Assembly (NCBI RefSeq): GCF_001693385.1
Contig: NZ_CP016428.1
Span: 4,464,001 to 4,528,000, forward strand
Reading direction: 5' to 3'
Source: Bradyrhizobium icense
GTDB taxonomy: Bacteria; Pseudomonadota; Alphaproteobacteria; Rhizobiales; Xanthobacteraceae
DNA: 64,000 nucleotides
Shown: one piece after another, positions 42,485-52,039 of the stretch
How the letters are laid out: the number at the start of each line of letters is the position of its first letter
Position numbering within the stretch: the first letter of the stretch is position 1
The notes under the pieces: model-generated
Told to the model about the DNA's origin: nothing
The model's database searches: none
The model's input: the letters and a program-made list of their open reading frames with translations, nothing else
Position numbers and translations under genes: made by a program

Positions 42485-43705
42485 TTAGCGCCGGTTGGCG
42501 AGAGGAACCACGTTGTGCAACGTTTCAATGCCGCTTTCAAGGAACCGGCGCACCCCGCGCGCGGCCTGGCGGATACGCTGCTCGTTTTCCACCATGGCAA
42601 TGCGGACATAGCCCTCGCCGTGCTCGCCGAAGGCGACGCCGGGCGAAACCACCACGCCGGACTTCTCCACCATCAGGGTCGCGAACTGCATGCTGCCGAC
42701 GCCTTCGAACGCCTTGGGCAGCGGCGCCCAGGCGAACATCGAGGCCTGCGGCGGCGGGATCTCCCAGCCGGCCCGGCCGAACGATTCGACCAGCGCGTCG
42801 CGGCGCCTGCGGTAGGTGTCGCGCATCTCCTTGATGCAATCGTCCGGCCCGTTCAGCGCGGCGGTGGCCGCAACCTGAATGGGCGTGAATGCGCCGTAGT
42901 CGAGGTAGGATTTCACCCGCGCCAGCCCGGCAATGATCCGCTCATTGCCGACCGCAAAGCCCATGCGCCAGCCCGCCATCGAGAACGTCTTCGACATCGA
43001 GGTGAACTCGACGGTGACGTCGATCGCGCCCGGAACCTGCAGCACCGAGGGCGGCGGATTGTTGTCGTCGAAATAGACCTCGGCATAGGCCAGATCCGAC
43101 AGGATGAAGATCTCGTGCTTCTTCGCGAACGCCACCAGATCCTTGTAGAAATCGAGCTCGGCGACATAGGCGGTCGGATTGGAGGGATAGCAGACGATCA
43201 GCGCGATCGGCTTCGGGATCGAATGAATGATTGCACGCTCCACCGCCTCGAAAAACTGCGGCGTCGGTTCCGAAGGCACCGAGCGGATCACGCCGCCCGC
43301 CATCAGGAAGCCGAAGGCATGAATCGGATAGCTCGGATTGGGACACAGCACGACGTCGCCGGGCGCGGTAATCGCCTGCGCCACATTGGCAAAGCCTTCC
43401 TTCGAACCCAGCGTCGCAACGATCTGGGTATCCGGATTGAGCTTTACGCCGAACCGCCGTCCATAATAGGCAGCTTGCGCTTTGCGCAGGCCGTTGATGC
43501 CGCGCGAGGCCGAGTAGCGATCGGTCCGCGGCTTGCCGAGCGTCTCCTTCAGCTTCTCGAGCACGTGGGACGGCGTCGGCAGGTCCGGATTGCCCATGCC
43601 CATGTCGATGATGTCGGCCCCGGCATTGCGCGCGGCCGCCTTGGCCTGGTTGACCTTCTCGAACACGTAAGGCGGCAGACGGCGAATGCGATAAAAATCT
43701 TCCAT
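42485..43705 (-). CDS. Class I/II aminotransferase (AlaC / LL-DAP aminotransferase-like)
   Basis: 406-aa PLP enzyme. 'IIDMGMGNPDLPTPSHVLEK', 'LGSKEGFANVAQAITAPGDV', 'NPSYPIHAFGF', 'IALIVCYPSNPTA', the PLP-lysine in 'FTSMSKTFSMAGWRMGFAVG' and 'ALVESFGRAGWEIPPPQASM' match the AlaC/YfdZ group. Substrates are probably Ala/Glu/aspartate-type; placement before hom suggests amino-acid biosynthesis. AAGGGT precedes the ATG. Confidence 0.9.
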   Translation of the reverse strand: MEDFYRIRRLPPYVFEKVNQAKAAARNAGADIIDMGMGNPDLPTPSHVLEKLKETLGKPRTDRYSASRGINGLRKAQAAYYGRRFGVKLNPDTQIVATLGSKEGFANVAQAITAPGDVVLCPNPSYPIHAFGFLMAGGVIRSVPSEPTPQFFEAVERAIIHSIPKPIALIVCYPSNPTAYVAELDFYKDLVAFAKKHEIFILSDLAYAEVYFDDNNPPPSVLQVPGAIDVTVEFTSMSKTFSMAGWRMGFAVGNERIIAGLARVKSYLDYGAFTPIQVAATAALNGPDDCIKEMRDTYRRRRDALVESFGRAGWEIPPPQASMFAWAPLPKAFEGVGSMQFATLMVEKSGVVVSPGVAFGEHGEGYVRIAMVENEQRIRQAARGVRRFLESGIETLHNVVPLANRR

Positions 43706-43906
43706 GGGACCCTTGCTCCGACAACCGGCAGGACAGAATCGGACGGAACCTGCGCGCGCTACGAAACCCGATCGGCTTCGTCCAAAAATCGCGCCCAATC
43801 AAGGACTTGGAGCGAATTCAGGTACGAGGTCTTAAGGCTCTGGACCCGCAATGCGGTTGAATTGGGTTCTTTTACCATGGGAGCCCGGCAGCGCCAGCAA
43901 TTAGGG

Positions 43907-44200
43907 TCACTTCTTGCCCGGTTTTGGAGGGGTAGCGGCGGTTGCCTGCCGGTCTCGCGCAGCCGTCAATTCTGCCTGGATTTTAGCCAGCTCGGCCGGC
44001 TTCATCGCCTCCTCGTTGCGGTCCGGCGGCAGGTCATGAACCGGCAGATACCCACCAGCTTCCTTCGGACGCTCGGGTGCATCAGCCGGCAGGCCAAAGC
44101 CCGGCATGTCCGCGATCTGGGTCGAGCAGCCGCCGAGCGCAAACGCCGTCGCAAACAGCGTGGCAATCGACCACAGCCTTATCGTCCGAGTGGCCGGCAT
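43907..44200 (-). CDS. Small lipoprotein, 97 aa
   Basis: Lipoprotein signal peptide ('LWSIATLFATAFALGGCSTQ', lipobox ALGGC) and a short polar mature part ending in 'QATAATPPKPGKK' with a helical 'PAELAKIQAELTAARDR'. Likely an outer- or inner-membrane-anchored periplasmic protein. The ATG has GGACGG upstream; an in-frame TTG lies 18 nt before it. Function unknown. Confidence 0.75.
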   Translation of the reverse strand: MPATRTIRLWSIATLFATAFALGGCSTQIADMPGFGLPADAPERPKEAGGYLPVHDLPPDRNEEAMKPAELAKIQAELTAARDRQATAATPPKPGKK

Positions 44201-44490
44201 CCGTCCGGAAATCCCCAACTACCTCTGCACCGCATCGCGATCGCATCTATGCGGTGGTACGAGCTTTGCAACGCCAAACCGTCCCGCGGCGCTGATTTCG
44301 CTGTAACCGTTCAAACCATTGTCGCCCGAAACGATTAAAGCCCAAAGAGCAAATGCGACAGGTGCGGCTGCAATGTGTGCAATGCGTCTGAACACGCAAA
44401 CTTTATCGCAGTGCAACAGGGTTAACCCCAACCCCGTTGCCATCAATCCACGCGGTGACGAACGCAAAATGAAGCTATAATGTCCTTGAT

Positions 44491-46296
44491 ATGAGCGACG
44501 TCAACACCGAAACCCAGGCTCCGAAAGCATTCAACGCCGAAGCCTTTGCCATGAACATCGCCAGGGCGATGGAGACGAGCGGCCAGGCGCTCGCGGCCTA
44601 TCTCAAGCCGCGCGACGACGGTGAACCAAAGGACAAGCCACCCAGCGAAATCGGTGAGGTCGTCAAGACTTTTACCAAGGTGGCGGAATACTGGCTGACG
44701 GACAAGGAGCGCGCCGAAGCCCTGCAGACCCGGATGGGCAAAGCCTATCTCGATCTCTGGGGGTCGGCGATGCGCCGCATGGCGGGCGAACAGGCCAAAC
44801 CTGCGATCGAGCCGTCGCCGCGCGACAAGCGCTTCAAGGATCCGGAATGGAAATCGAACCAATTCTTCGATTTCGTGCTGCAGCTTTATCTGCTCACCGC
44901 GCAATGGGCACAGGAACTGGTGAAGAACGCCGAGGGCGTCGATCCGCACACGCGCAAGAAGGCCGAGTTCTACGTCCAGCAGATCACCAACGCGATCTCG
45001 CCGTCGAATTTCGTTCTCACCAACCCGGAGGTGCTGCGCGAGACCCTGGCGTCGAACGGCGACAACCTCGTCCGCGGCATGAGGATGCTGGCTGAAGACA
45101 TCGAGGCCGGGCGCGGCATGCTGCGCATCCGTCAGTCCGACCCGTCGAACCTCGTCGTCGGCGTCAACATGGCGACGACGCCGGGCAAGGTGATCTTCCA
45201 GAACGAGCTGATGCAGTTGATCCAGTACACGCCGACCACGGAGACGGCGCTGCGCACGCCGCTCCTGATCGTGCCGCCATGGATCAACAAGTTCTACATT
45301 CTCGATCTCAAGCCGGAAAAATCCTACATCAAATGGTGCGTCGATCAGGGCATCACGGTGTTCGTCATCTCCTGGGTCAATCCGGACAAGGAACTCGGCA
45401 AGAAGACCTTCGACGACTACATGAAGGAAGGCCCGCTCACCGCGATGGACGTCATCGAAAAGGTGACGGGCGAGATGAAAGTGCATACCGCCGGTTACTG
45501 CGTCGGCGGAACGCTGCTGGCATCGACGCTGGCCTGGCTCGCCGAGAAGCGGCGCCAGCGCGTCACCTCCGCGACGTTCTTTGCGGCGCAGGTCGACTTC
45601 ACCCATGCCGGCGATCTCCTGGTGTTCGTCGACGAAGACCAGATCTCGACGCTGGAGCGCGAGATGGAAGCACGGGGCGTTCTCGAAGGCAGCAAGATGG
45701 CGATGGCCTTCAACATGCTGCGCTCCAACGATTTGATCTGGTCCTATGTCGTCAGCAACTACCTGAAGGGACAGCAGCCCTCCTCCTTCGACTTGCTGCA
45801 CTGGAACTCCGACGCGACGCGGATGCCGGCGGCCAACCATTCCTATTACCTGCGCAACTGCTATCTGGAGAACCGGCTGTCCTCCGGCAGCATGGTGCTC
45901 GACAACACGCTGCTCGACCTGTCGAAGGTCAAGGTGCCCGTCTACAATCTGGCGACGCGCGAGGACCACATCGCGCCGGCGGACTCGGTGCTCTACGGTT
46001 CGCAGTTCTTCGGCGGCCCGGTCAGATATGTGCTGTCCGGCTCGGGCCATATCGCCGGCGTGGTCAACCCGCCGGCGGCGGGCAAGTATCAGTACTGGAC
46101 CAACGACAACATCAAGGACGTCACGCTCGCCGACTGGATGAAGAACGCCACCGAGCACAAGGGATCATGGTGGCCCGACTGGCTGCAATGGCTGGAGGGC
46201 ATCGACGCCGAGCGCGTACCCGCACGCGCCGTCGGTTCCGAGGCGATGCCGCCGATTGAGGACGCTCCCGGCAGTTACGTCAAGGTGCGCGCATAG
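44491..46296 (+). CDS. phaC: Class I poly(3-hydroxyalkanoate) synthase
   Basis: 601 aa, polymerises 3-hydroxyacyl-CoA into storage granules. Lipase-like box GYCVGGT with Cys337, Asp492 in 'ATREDHIAPADS' and His520 in GSGHIAG form the catalytic triad; 'TPLLIVPPWINKFYILDL' and 'WVNPDKELGKKTFDDYMKEG' are typical. Length and single subunit indicate class I (no PhaE/PhaR needed). No other pha gene is adjacent. Confidence 0.96.
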   Translation: MSDVNTETQAPKAFNAEAFAMNIARAMETSGQALAAYLKPRDDGEPKDKPPSEIGEVVKTFTKVAEYWLTDKERAEALQTRMGKAYLDLWGSAMRRMAGEQAKPAIEPSPRDKRFKDPEWKSNQFFDFVLQLYLLTAQWAQELVKNAEGVDPHTRKKAEFYVQQITNAISPSNFVLTNPEVLRETLASNGDNLVRGMRMLAEDIEAGRGMLRIRQSDPSNLVVGVNMATTPGKVIFQNELMQLIQYTPTTETALRTPLLIVPPWINKFYILDLKPEKSYIKWCVDQGITVFVISWVNPDKELGKKTFDDYMKEGPLTAMDVIEKVTGEMKVHTAGYCVGGTLLASTLAWLAEKRRQRVTSATFFAAQVDFTHAGDLLVFVDEDQISTLEREMEARGVLEGSKMAMAFNMLRSNDLIWSYVVSNYLKGQQPSSFDLLHWNSDATRMPAANHSYYLRNCYLENRLSSGSMVLDNTLLDLSKVKVPVYNLATREDHIAPADSVLYGSQFFGGPVRYVLSGSGHIAGVVNPPAAGKYQYWTNDNIKDVTLADWMKNATEHKGSWWPDWLQWLEGIDAERVPARAVGSEAMPPIEDAPGSYVKVRA

Positions 46297-46365
46297 CGCT
46301 GCCGTGCGCGGTCAGCTATATTCCTGATATCCCGTGCCGGGATTTGGATCAGTTGAGGGAAGACG

Positions 46366-46764
46366 ATGACGCGTGAACTGTTCTGGCTGACGCTGACTGT
46401 GGTTTTGACCGGACTGTTGTGGATCCCCTACATCGTCAATCGCTGTCAGGTACGCGGCCTCTCCGGCGCCATGGCCAATCCCTCGCGCCACGACAAGCCG
46501 CAGGCGGATTGGGCCAACCGGCTGATGTTTGCGCATGACAATGCGGTCGAGAACCTCGTCATCTTCGCGCCGCTGGTCTTGATACTGCACGCGATCGACT
46601 ATTCCGACAGATGGACCGTCATGGCCTGCGCGGTGTATTTCTGGTCCCGCGTTGCGCATTTGATCGTCTACACGCTCGGCCTGCCGGTTTTCCGCACGCT
46701 CGCCTTCACCGTCGGCTTCCTGGCGCAAGCCGTACTGGCGCTGGCGATCTTCAAGGTGGTGTGA
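46366..46764 (+). CDS. MAPEG family membrane protein
   Basis: 132 aa with four membrane helices and the MAPEG signature 'RLMFAHDNAVENLVIFAPLV' (ERxxxAHxNxxE-like) plus 'VYFWSRVAHLIVYTLGLPVF' then RTLAF. Family members include glutathione-dependent membrane enzymes. Function in bacteria is mostly unknown. A strong terminator follows. Confidence 0.88.
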   Translation: MTRELFWLTLTVVLTGLLWIPYIVNRCQVRGLSGAMANPSRHDKPQADWANRLMFAHDNAVENLVIFAPLVLILHAIDYSDRWTVMACAVYFWSRVAHLIVYTLGLPVFRTLAFTVGFLAQAVLALAIFKVV

Positions 46765-46792
46765 GCGCCTACCTGCACACAAGACCAAAAGC

Positions 46793-46823
46793 AAAAACCC
46801 GGAGCTCGGCTCCGGGGTTTTTT
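46793..46823 (+). terminator. Rho-independent terminator after the MAPEG gene
   Basis: AAAACCCGGAGC / GCTCCGGGGTTTT with a TCG loop and a six-T run; A-runs on the other side make it bidirectional, serving also the convergent methyltransferase gene. Confidence 0.9.
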
Positions 46824-46891
46824 CATTGGCGACCTCTGAAACAGCGCTCAGTATTTCGCAACAACCGGCGAATTGAAGTGGTTGCCGATCT

Positions 46892-47500
46892 TCAACGGCC
46901 TTTTTGGGCGACGACGAACAGCATCGACGCCATCTTGTCGTCGAAGCCTTTTACCTCACCGCGCTCGATCGACAGCGAGCCCCACTTCCCTGCCTCGGCA
47001 TAGATGGCACGCAGCCACTCCTGCGAGGGATAGTTGTAGTAGCGTTCGAGCGTGTCGCGTCCGGCGGCATCGCCTTCCTTGTAGCTGGCGTAGAACATGC
47101 CGCCCGGTTTCAACGCGCGCCGGATCAGCGAGAGAATGGCCGCAAGCTGGTCGCGCGGCACATGCAGCAGGCAGGCATTGGCCCAGACGGCATCGAACGT
47201 CTCGACGTCGTCGAGCTGGTGGAACAGCAGCGTCTCGACGGGACGGCCGAGACGCTTTGAGGCGACCTCCGCCATTTCCGGCGACCCGTCGGTCGGACGA
47301 ACATCGAACCCGCGCGCCAGCATCTCCGCCGTGTCGCCGCCGGCGCCACAACCGAGTTCGAGAATCGTTGCGCCCGGCGGAAGCAGCGCCAGAAAAGCCG
47401 TCAGCCGCGCCTGTCGCGAGGTGATCTCGCGCCTCGCATAGGCTTCCGCGTTGCTGCGGTAGAATTGCAGGGTTTGCTCGTCCACCGCAGCACCTCGCAT
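46892..47500 (-). CDS. Class I SAM-dependent methyltransferase
   Basis: 202-aa methyltransferase fold with the SAM-binding glycine motif 'ATILELGCGAGGDTAEML', 'DVRPTDGSPEMAEVASK', 'DAVWANACLLHVPRDQL' and 'ALKPGGMFYASYKEG'. The ATG overlaps the argC stop (TGATG), showing translational coupling. Substrate unknown; resembles small-molecule methyltransferases of the tellurite/ubiquinone type. Confidence 0.88.
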   Translation of the reverse strand: MRGAAVDEQTLQFYRSNAEAYARREITSRQARLTAFLALLPPGATILELGCGAGGDTAEMLARGFDVRPTDGSPEMAEVASKRLGRPVETLLFHQLDDVETFDAVWANACLLHVPRDQLAAILSLIRRALKPGGMFYASYKEGDAAGRDTLERYYNYPSQEWLRAIYAEAGKWGSLSIERGEVKGFDDKMASMLFVVAQKGR

Positions 47501-48549
47501 CACGGAAACAGCGCAATCTGCTCCAGCCCCGCCGTCTCGGGCAGTCCGAACATCAGGTTCATGTTCTGGATCGCCTGCCCGGCCGAGCCCTTCACCAGGT
47601 TGTCGAGCGTGGAAATCACGATCGCCCGGTTCTTGATACGGTCGGCGACGACGCCGATCTGGACATAGTTCGAGCCGCGCACGTTCTGGGTCTGCGGCAA
47701 CACGCCCTTCTTCACCACATGCACGAATGGTTCGTTGGCGTAGGCCTTCTCCAGCGCCGCCCGCAGATCGTCCGGCGTCGCGCCGTTGAGCTTGACGTAG
47801 GACGTGCAGAGTTCGCCGCGCGCCATCGGGATCAGATGCGGCGTGAAGTTCACCGTCACTGCAGCGCCCGCGGCGACGCCGATCTCCTGCTCGATCTCGG
47901 GCGCGTGCCGATGGGTGCCGACCGAATAGGGCGACAGCCCCTCGCCCGCCTCGCTGAACAGCGTGTTCTGCTTCAAGCCGCGCCCGGCGCCGGTAACGCC
48001 CGACTTCGCGTCGATGACGATGTCATCGACGTCGATCAGTTTTGCCTTGGCGAGCGGCACCAGCGCGAGCAGCGCCGCGGTCGGATAGCAGCCGGGACAG
48101 GCGACGAGCCGCGCGGCCGCGATCTTCTCGCGGTAGAATTCGGTGAGGCCGTAGACGGCTTCGCCCTGCAGTTCGAGCGCCCGGTGCTCATGGCCGTACC
48201 ATTGCGCATAGGTGGCCTTGTCGCGCAGCCGGAAATCGGCGGACATGTCGAGCACCTTGATGTTGGGGTTGGCCCTGAGGACCGCGGCGACGATCTCCTG
48301 CGTGGTGCCGTGCGGCAGCCCGCAGAACACCGCGTCGAGCCCGGTCCAGTCGACCTTCTCCCATTCGACGAGCTTCGGCAGCTCCAGCATGAAGAAATGC
48401 GGGAAGACGTCGCCCATCGACTTGCCGGCATGGGTATTGGCCGTGAGCGCCGTGATCTCGGCGTTCGGGTGCCGTGCGAGCAGGCGCACCGCGTCGGCCC
48501 CGGTGTAACCGGAGGCGCCGAGAATGCCGATCTTCTTCTTCGAGCCCAT
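47500..48549 (-). CDS. argC: N-acetyl-gamma-glutamyl-phosphate reductase
   Basis: 349 aa; third step of arginine synthesis, NADPH reduction of N-acetylglutamyl phosphate. 'KIGILGASGYTGADAVRLLA' nucleotide fold, catalytic Cys in 'LVACPGCYPTAALLAL', 'DAKSGVTGAGRGLKQNTLFS' and 'HRHAPEIEQEIG', 'FTPHLIPMARGEL'. The ATG is in a TGATG overlap with paiB upstream. The operon context is paiB-argC-methyltransferase. Confidence 0.95.
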   Translation of the reverse strand: MGSKKKIGILGASGYTGADAVRLLARHPNAEITALTANTHAGKSMGDVFPHFFMLELPKLVEWEKVDWTGLDAVFCGLPHGTTQEIVAAVLRANPNIKVLDMSADFRLRDKATYAQWYGHEHRALELQGEAVYGLTEFYREKIAAARLVACPGCYPTAALLALVPLAKAKLIDVDDIVIDAKSGVTGAGRGLKQNTLFSEAGEGLSPYSVGTHRHAPEIEQEIGVAAGAAVTVNFTPHLIPMARGELCTSYVKLNGATPDDLRAALEKAYANEPFVHVVKKGVLPQTQNVRGSNYVQIGVVADRIKNRAIVISTLDNLVKGSAGQAIQNMNLMFGLPETAGLEQIALFP

Positions 48550-49223
48550 CACGCGTTCCTTTCAAGCGTCATTTGATTGTCTTCCGTTTCCGCGGCGAAC
48601 GCCAGCGGCCGCGCCGCGCGCATCAGGCTTGCGATTTCGCGCGCGTCTGCGTCGCCTTGCGCCAGCACTTGGGCAACCGCTGCATAGTCGGCCTCCGACT
48701 TGTGCTGGTTCAGCTTGAAGCTGCCCTCCACCTCTTCGACCGTCATTTCGAGTCCCACGATCGCCTTCTTCATCGCCGCCAGCCGCCCTGCCGTCATCTT
48801 CGACAACAGCCACGGCTTCTTCGGCAGCAGCCGCTCTTCGAACTTCGCGCTCAGCGTCTCGATCTGCGCGGCGAGTTCGTCGTCCGACATCGTCCGCACC
48901 GGGCCGGTTAGATGCACCGCCCGATAGAGCCAGGTCGGCACCTGGTCCGGCGAGACGTACCAGTCCGGCGACACATAGGCATCCGCTCCCGTCACGGCCA
49001 GCAGCCAGGACGCCGTTCCGTCCGCGAGCTTCACCAGCGGATTTTGCCGCGCGACGTGAAACGCCGCGCGCGGCGTACCGTCATTGGCCGAGGTCAGATA
49101 GAACGGCAGCGGCGAGGCGACCGGCCTCTTGCCATCCCACGCGCAAGCCAGGCCGAAGCCGCGCGCTTCCGCGAACGCGAGGCTCGCGGCGCGGTCGGAC
49201 TTGAACATTGGTGGCGTATACAT
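48549..49223 (-). CDS. PaiB/HugZ-like FMN-binding protein
   Basis: 224 aa of the PaiB family (FMN-binding split barrel): 'MYTPPMFKSDRAASLAFAEA' at the start, 'SPLPFYLTSANDGTPRAAFH', 'DWYVSPDQVPTWLYRAVHL' and 'RLLPKKPWLLSKM...GLEMTV', with 'GSFKLNQHKSEADYAAVAQ' near the C-terminus. It is called a transcriptional regulator in Bacillus but no DNA-binding part is visible; an FMN-dependent enzyme is equally possible. AGGAG precedes ATG. Confidence 0.85.
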   Translation of the reverse strand: MYTPPMFKSDRAASLAFAEARGFGLACAWDGKRPVASPLPFYLTSANDGTPRAAFHVARQNPLVKLADGTASWLLAVTGADAYVSPDWYVSPDQVPTWLYRAVHLTGPVRTMSDDELAAQIETLSAKFEERLLPKKPWLLSKMTAGRLAAMKKAIVGLEMTVEEVEGSFKLNQHKSEADYAAVAQVLAQGDADAREIASLMRAARPLAFAAETEDNQMTLERNA

Positions 49224-49448
49224 TTCAAACTCCTGCTTGACGTAGGAGCCGCCAGTTCAGACCGCGTTTTCTGGAAAAGGAAGAAGCCGCGGGACCCGAT
49301 CCGGCGGCAGAGGCGACAATCCTAGACGCAGACGTCCGCCCATACCGCGATGATGGCGCGGCGGCGGCGAGCGATGGAGATGGTCGCGGCGATAGTCATG
49401 GGCGCGGCTATAAGGCCGCGCCCGGCTGGCGTCAAGATGCGAACTCGT

Positions 49449-49495
49449 CATTCCGGGTTCGCGCTATGCGCGCCCCGGAATGACACTTCGTGTCA
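49449..49495. repeat. Palindromic intergenic element (REP-like)
   Basis: CATTCCGGG...CCCGGAATG (49449-49482) with GC-rich inner arms, adjoining a TGACACTTCGTGTCA hairpin that runs into the end of the MBL gene. Similar to the first hairpin of the element at 39950. Confidence 0.8.
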
Positions 49496-50482
49496 AATCA
49501 CCGGACTCCACGGCGCCGGGATCAGCCGGTAGCCGTTACCGTCCTTCGCGACAAAACCGTTGGCCGGGAACGGATAGTGGAAGCCCTGGACCCGCATCTT
49601 GTCGGCGACCAGCATGTCGTAGACCCGGCGGCGGGTCTTTTCCGCCAGCGCCGGATCCTGGTCGAACATCAGGTGCCAGCCGGGATTGGTGACGAACAGC
49701 GCCGGCAGGTTGGTGACGTCAGACTGGATGAACACCTTGTCGGAGCCTGACGCGAGAACGTAGGAGGTGTGGCCCGGCGTGTGGCCGATGGTTTCCACCG
49801 CCGTCAGTCCGGGAGCTACTTCCTTGCCCCATTCATAGGGCGTCACCTTCTTCTTGAGCCCTGCCTCCAGCACGCGGCGGGCGTTCTTGAACACGGTCTG
49901 CATCCGCCCTTCCGGCGCCCGGCTCATCTCGCCGTCATCCATGAAGTACTTCCATTCCGCCGCCGGCACGAGAACCTCGGCATTGGGAAAGGTCGGCGCG
50001 TTGTCCGCAGTCAACAGACCGTTGATGTGATCGCCGTGGAAGTGCGAGATGACGACGATGTCGACCGCCTTGGGGTCGAAGCCGGCGGCGACCATGTTGG
50101 CGCCGAACTGCCCGACATTGCCCTTGCTCGATGCAAAGGCCGCAGCGCCGTTACCGGTATCGACCACCACGAGCTTGCCGCCGGTATTGATGACCAGCGG
50201 CGCGAACTGGATCGACATCTTGTCCTTCGGCATGAAGGCCTTTTCGAGCGCCGCGTTGACTTCGTCCTTCTTGACGTTGAGCACGAACGTGTCAGGCAGC
50301 GCGAAATTGTTGACGCCATCCGAAACCGCCGTCACCTGGGCATCGCCCACCTTGTAGCGATAGAAGCTCGGCGCCTGCTTGTCCGCCACAGGGGCTGCCG
50401 CCTTGGCGGGTGCCTGCGGCAAAAGCGGCGTTGCGGCGAGCGCCGCGGCTCCGGCAAGTGCGTGACGACGTGTCAATTCCAT
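49493..50482 (-). CDS. MBL-fold metallo-hydrolase, Tat-exported
   Basis: 329 aa. Tat signal 'MELTRRHALAGAAALAATPL'; metallo-beta-lactamase fold with 'VDIVVISHFHGDHINGLLT' (HxHxDH), 'VETIGHTPGHTSYVLASG' and 'VFIQSDVTNLPALFVTNPGW'. Two zinc sites are complete. It is of the quorum-quenching/hydrolase-like group; substrate unknown. Further upstream GTG-type starts exist but lack export-signal sense. Confidence 0.9.
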   Translation of the reverse strand: MELTRRHALAGAAALAATPLLPQAPAKAAAPVADKQAPSFYRYKVGDAQVTAVSDGVNNFALPDTFVLNVKKDEVNAALEKAFMPKDKMSIQFAPLVINTGGKLVVVDTGNGAAAFASSKGNVGQFGANMVAAGFDPKAVDIVVISHFHGDHINGLLTADNAPTFPNAEVLVPAAEWKYFMDDGEMSRAPEGRMQTVFKNARRVLEAGLKKKVTPYEWGKEVAPGLTAVETIGHTPGHTSYVLASGSDKVFIQSDVTNLPALFVTNPGWHLMFDQDPALAEKTRRRVYDMLVADKMRVQGFHYPFPANGFVAKDGNGYRLIPAPWSPVI

Positions 50483-50669
50483 GTGATGTCCTCCCAGTGA
50501 GACGATGGATGCGGTTCGCAAGATTTCCGTTCTTGCCGGGCCTCGGTTCGGTTGCTGCCGAATTTATCAATTTCTACGTTAGCGCGACGACGGCCAGGCG
50601 ACGGCGATGCGAAGATGGCTTCGGCATCTTGGGGCTAACACCCTCATCATCACCTTATTCCAATCCGCC

Positions 50670-51200
50670 CTACGCCACCCGCCACAGCCATTCGGCGAGT
50701 TTTCCCATGACGTCGCCGATCAGTAGCAGAGCGGCCGACCAGACCAGCGCGGAGACGAAATTGGCGATCTGGAATGGCCAGTAGGCCATCTCGAAAATGC
50801 CGGCGGCCAGCGGCACCGAGGCGCGCAGTGGCCCGAAGAAGCGGCCGATGAAGATCGAAGGCACGCCCCATTTCTTAACGAATTCTTCGCCGCGCAGCAG
50901 GATTCCAGGATAGCGCGACAGCGGCCACATCTCGGCGACGTGCTCCTTGTATTTGAAGCCGATCCAGTAAGAGACCCAGTCGCCGAGCGCCGCGCCGATG
51001 CCGCCGGCGAGCCAGACCGGCCAGAAGCTGATGCCGCTGACGCCGACCAGCGCGCCGATCGCGACCAGCGCCCCCCAGGCCGGCACCAGCAGCGAGACGA
51101 AGGCAAGCGATTCGCAGAATGCCAGCACCAGGACGACCGGTGCGGCCCAAGCCTGATTGTCGCGCACGAAATCAGCCAGGGCGCGCACATAGTCTTCCAT
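50670..51200 (-). CDS. DedA family membrane protein
   Basis: 176 aa with four to five membrane segments and DedA motifs ('GGIGAALGDWVSYWIGFKYK', 'GRFFGPLRASVPLAAGIFEM'). DedA proteins act in lipid flipping and membrane homeostasis. A palindrome lies 73 nt upstream. Confidence 0.9.
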   Translation of the reverse strand: MEDYVRALADFVRDNQAWAAPVVLVLAFCESLAFVSLLVPAWGALVAIGALVGVSGISFWPVWLAGGIGAALGDWVSYWIGFKYKEHVAEMWPLSRYPGILLRGEEFVKKWGVPSIFIGRFFGPLRASVPLAAGIFEMAYWPFQIANFVSALVWSAALLLIGDVMGKLAEWLWRVA

Positions 51201-51272
51201 CTGTTGAATGCCTTCCCGCCCCGTTTCCGCCTTGAACTTTCGTCTGATTCAAGGCTCTAGCCAGCCGCTTGC

Positions 51273-51287
51273 GTGACTTCAAGTCAC
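51273..51287. promoter_or_regulatory. Palindrome upstream of dedA
   Basis: GTGACTT-C-AAGTCAC, a perfect 7-bp dyad with a 1-nt centre, about 75 bp before the DedA start on the minus strand. A compact operator is possible; the regulator is unknown. Confidence 0.35.
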
Positions 51288-51373
51288 AATGGCCGGCACC
51301 GCATGTGATAAAGGCAGTTCTGTCCTCCCTGGGTCGTATCCAAATAGGGTGCCGTCTCGCTTCCGAGTGCCGG

Positions 51374-51820
51374 TCAACTCTGCGGCGGCGCCGGCCGTTT
51401 CGCGGGCCGCGGCCTGGCCGCGCGGGGCGGCGCGACGGGTTGCAGGGTCACAATGACCGGATTTGGCTTGTGATCCATCGCCGCGCCGGTAGCGGCATCG
51501 ACGCCCATTCCGACCAGGCCACCGAGAAGCACGTTGCCGGCGAAGCCTGCCGCGCCCGCTCCGGGGATCTCTTTGGTCAACGGAATGATCTGCGACTCAT
51601 AGCCTTCCTTGCTGACGGTTACCGTGATGTCGGCGTTGCGCTTGGCCTGGACCACGCACGGCGTCACGCATGCCGTTGGAATATCCAGACCGGTAATCTC
51701 GGCGGTCGCGCCCGCCGGCGTGCTCGAGATGGAAATGTTCTCTGTCGTTCCCCGCGTCACGGAGGCACAGCCAAGACACGGCGCCGCGATTGCGACGGCC
51801 AACAATAGTCTGATAGTCAT
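51374..51820 (-). CDS. PEGA-like lipoprotein
   Basis: 148 aa. Lipobox 'LLLAVAIAAPCLGCASVTRG', then a PEGA-type beta domain ('ISISSTPAGATAEITGLDIP', 'TPCVVQAKRNADITVTVSKE', 'GYESQIIPLTKEIPGAGAAG'), and a Pro/Arg-rich tail. It resembles stress-related outer-membrane lipoproteins of the translocation-scaffold type; role unknown. The ATG used gives a proper signal peptide; the open frame extends 34 codons further. Confidence 0.8.
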   Translation of the reverse strand: MTIRLLLAVAIAAPCLGCASVTRGTTENISISSTPAGATAEITGLDIPTACVTPCVVQAKRNADITVTVSKEGYESQIIPLTKEIPGAGAAGFAGNVLLGGLVGMGVDAATGAAMDHKPNPVIVTLQPVAPPRAARPRPAKRPAPPQS

Positions 51821-52039
51821 TTGATCGGATCCCCCCAGCCCGAGGGAACCTTCGGACGACCGTAAGGCGAATGCAAGGGCACGCCCGCGCCGGCGTTGGG
51901 ATATCGTTGATAGCAGGCCCAAAAGTCACAGCTTTAAAGCCGCGAACCCTCCTGGCGCACCGTCACCTTTTGAGCCCATCCGTGGCATAGTCAGAGTGAC
52001 CGATTCGCTCGCGAGATCGCGCGCAACACCTAAAGAGCC

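Noticed and set aside
44219..44467. Minus-strand 82-residue frame between the lipoprotein and phaC
   Set aside because: No ribosome-binding site and no protein-like motif; it covers the phaC promoter region.
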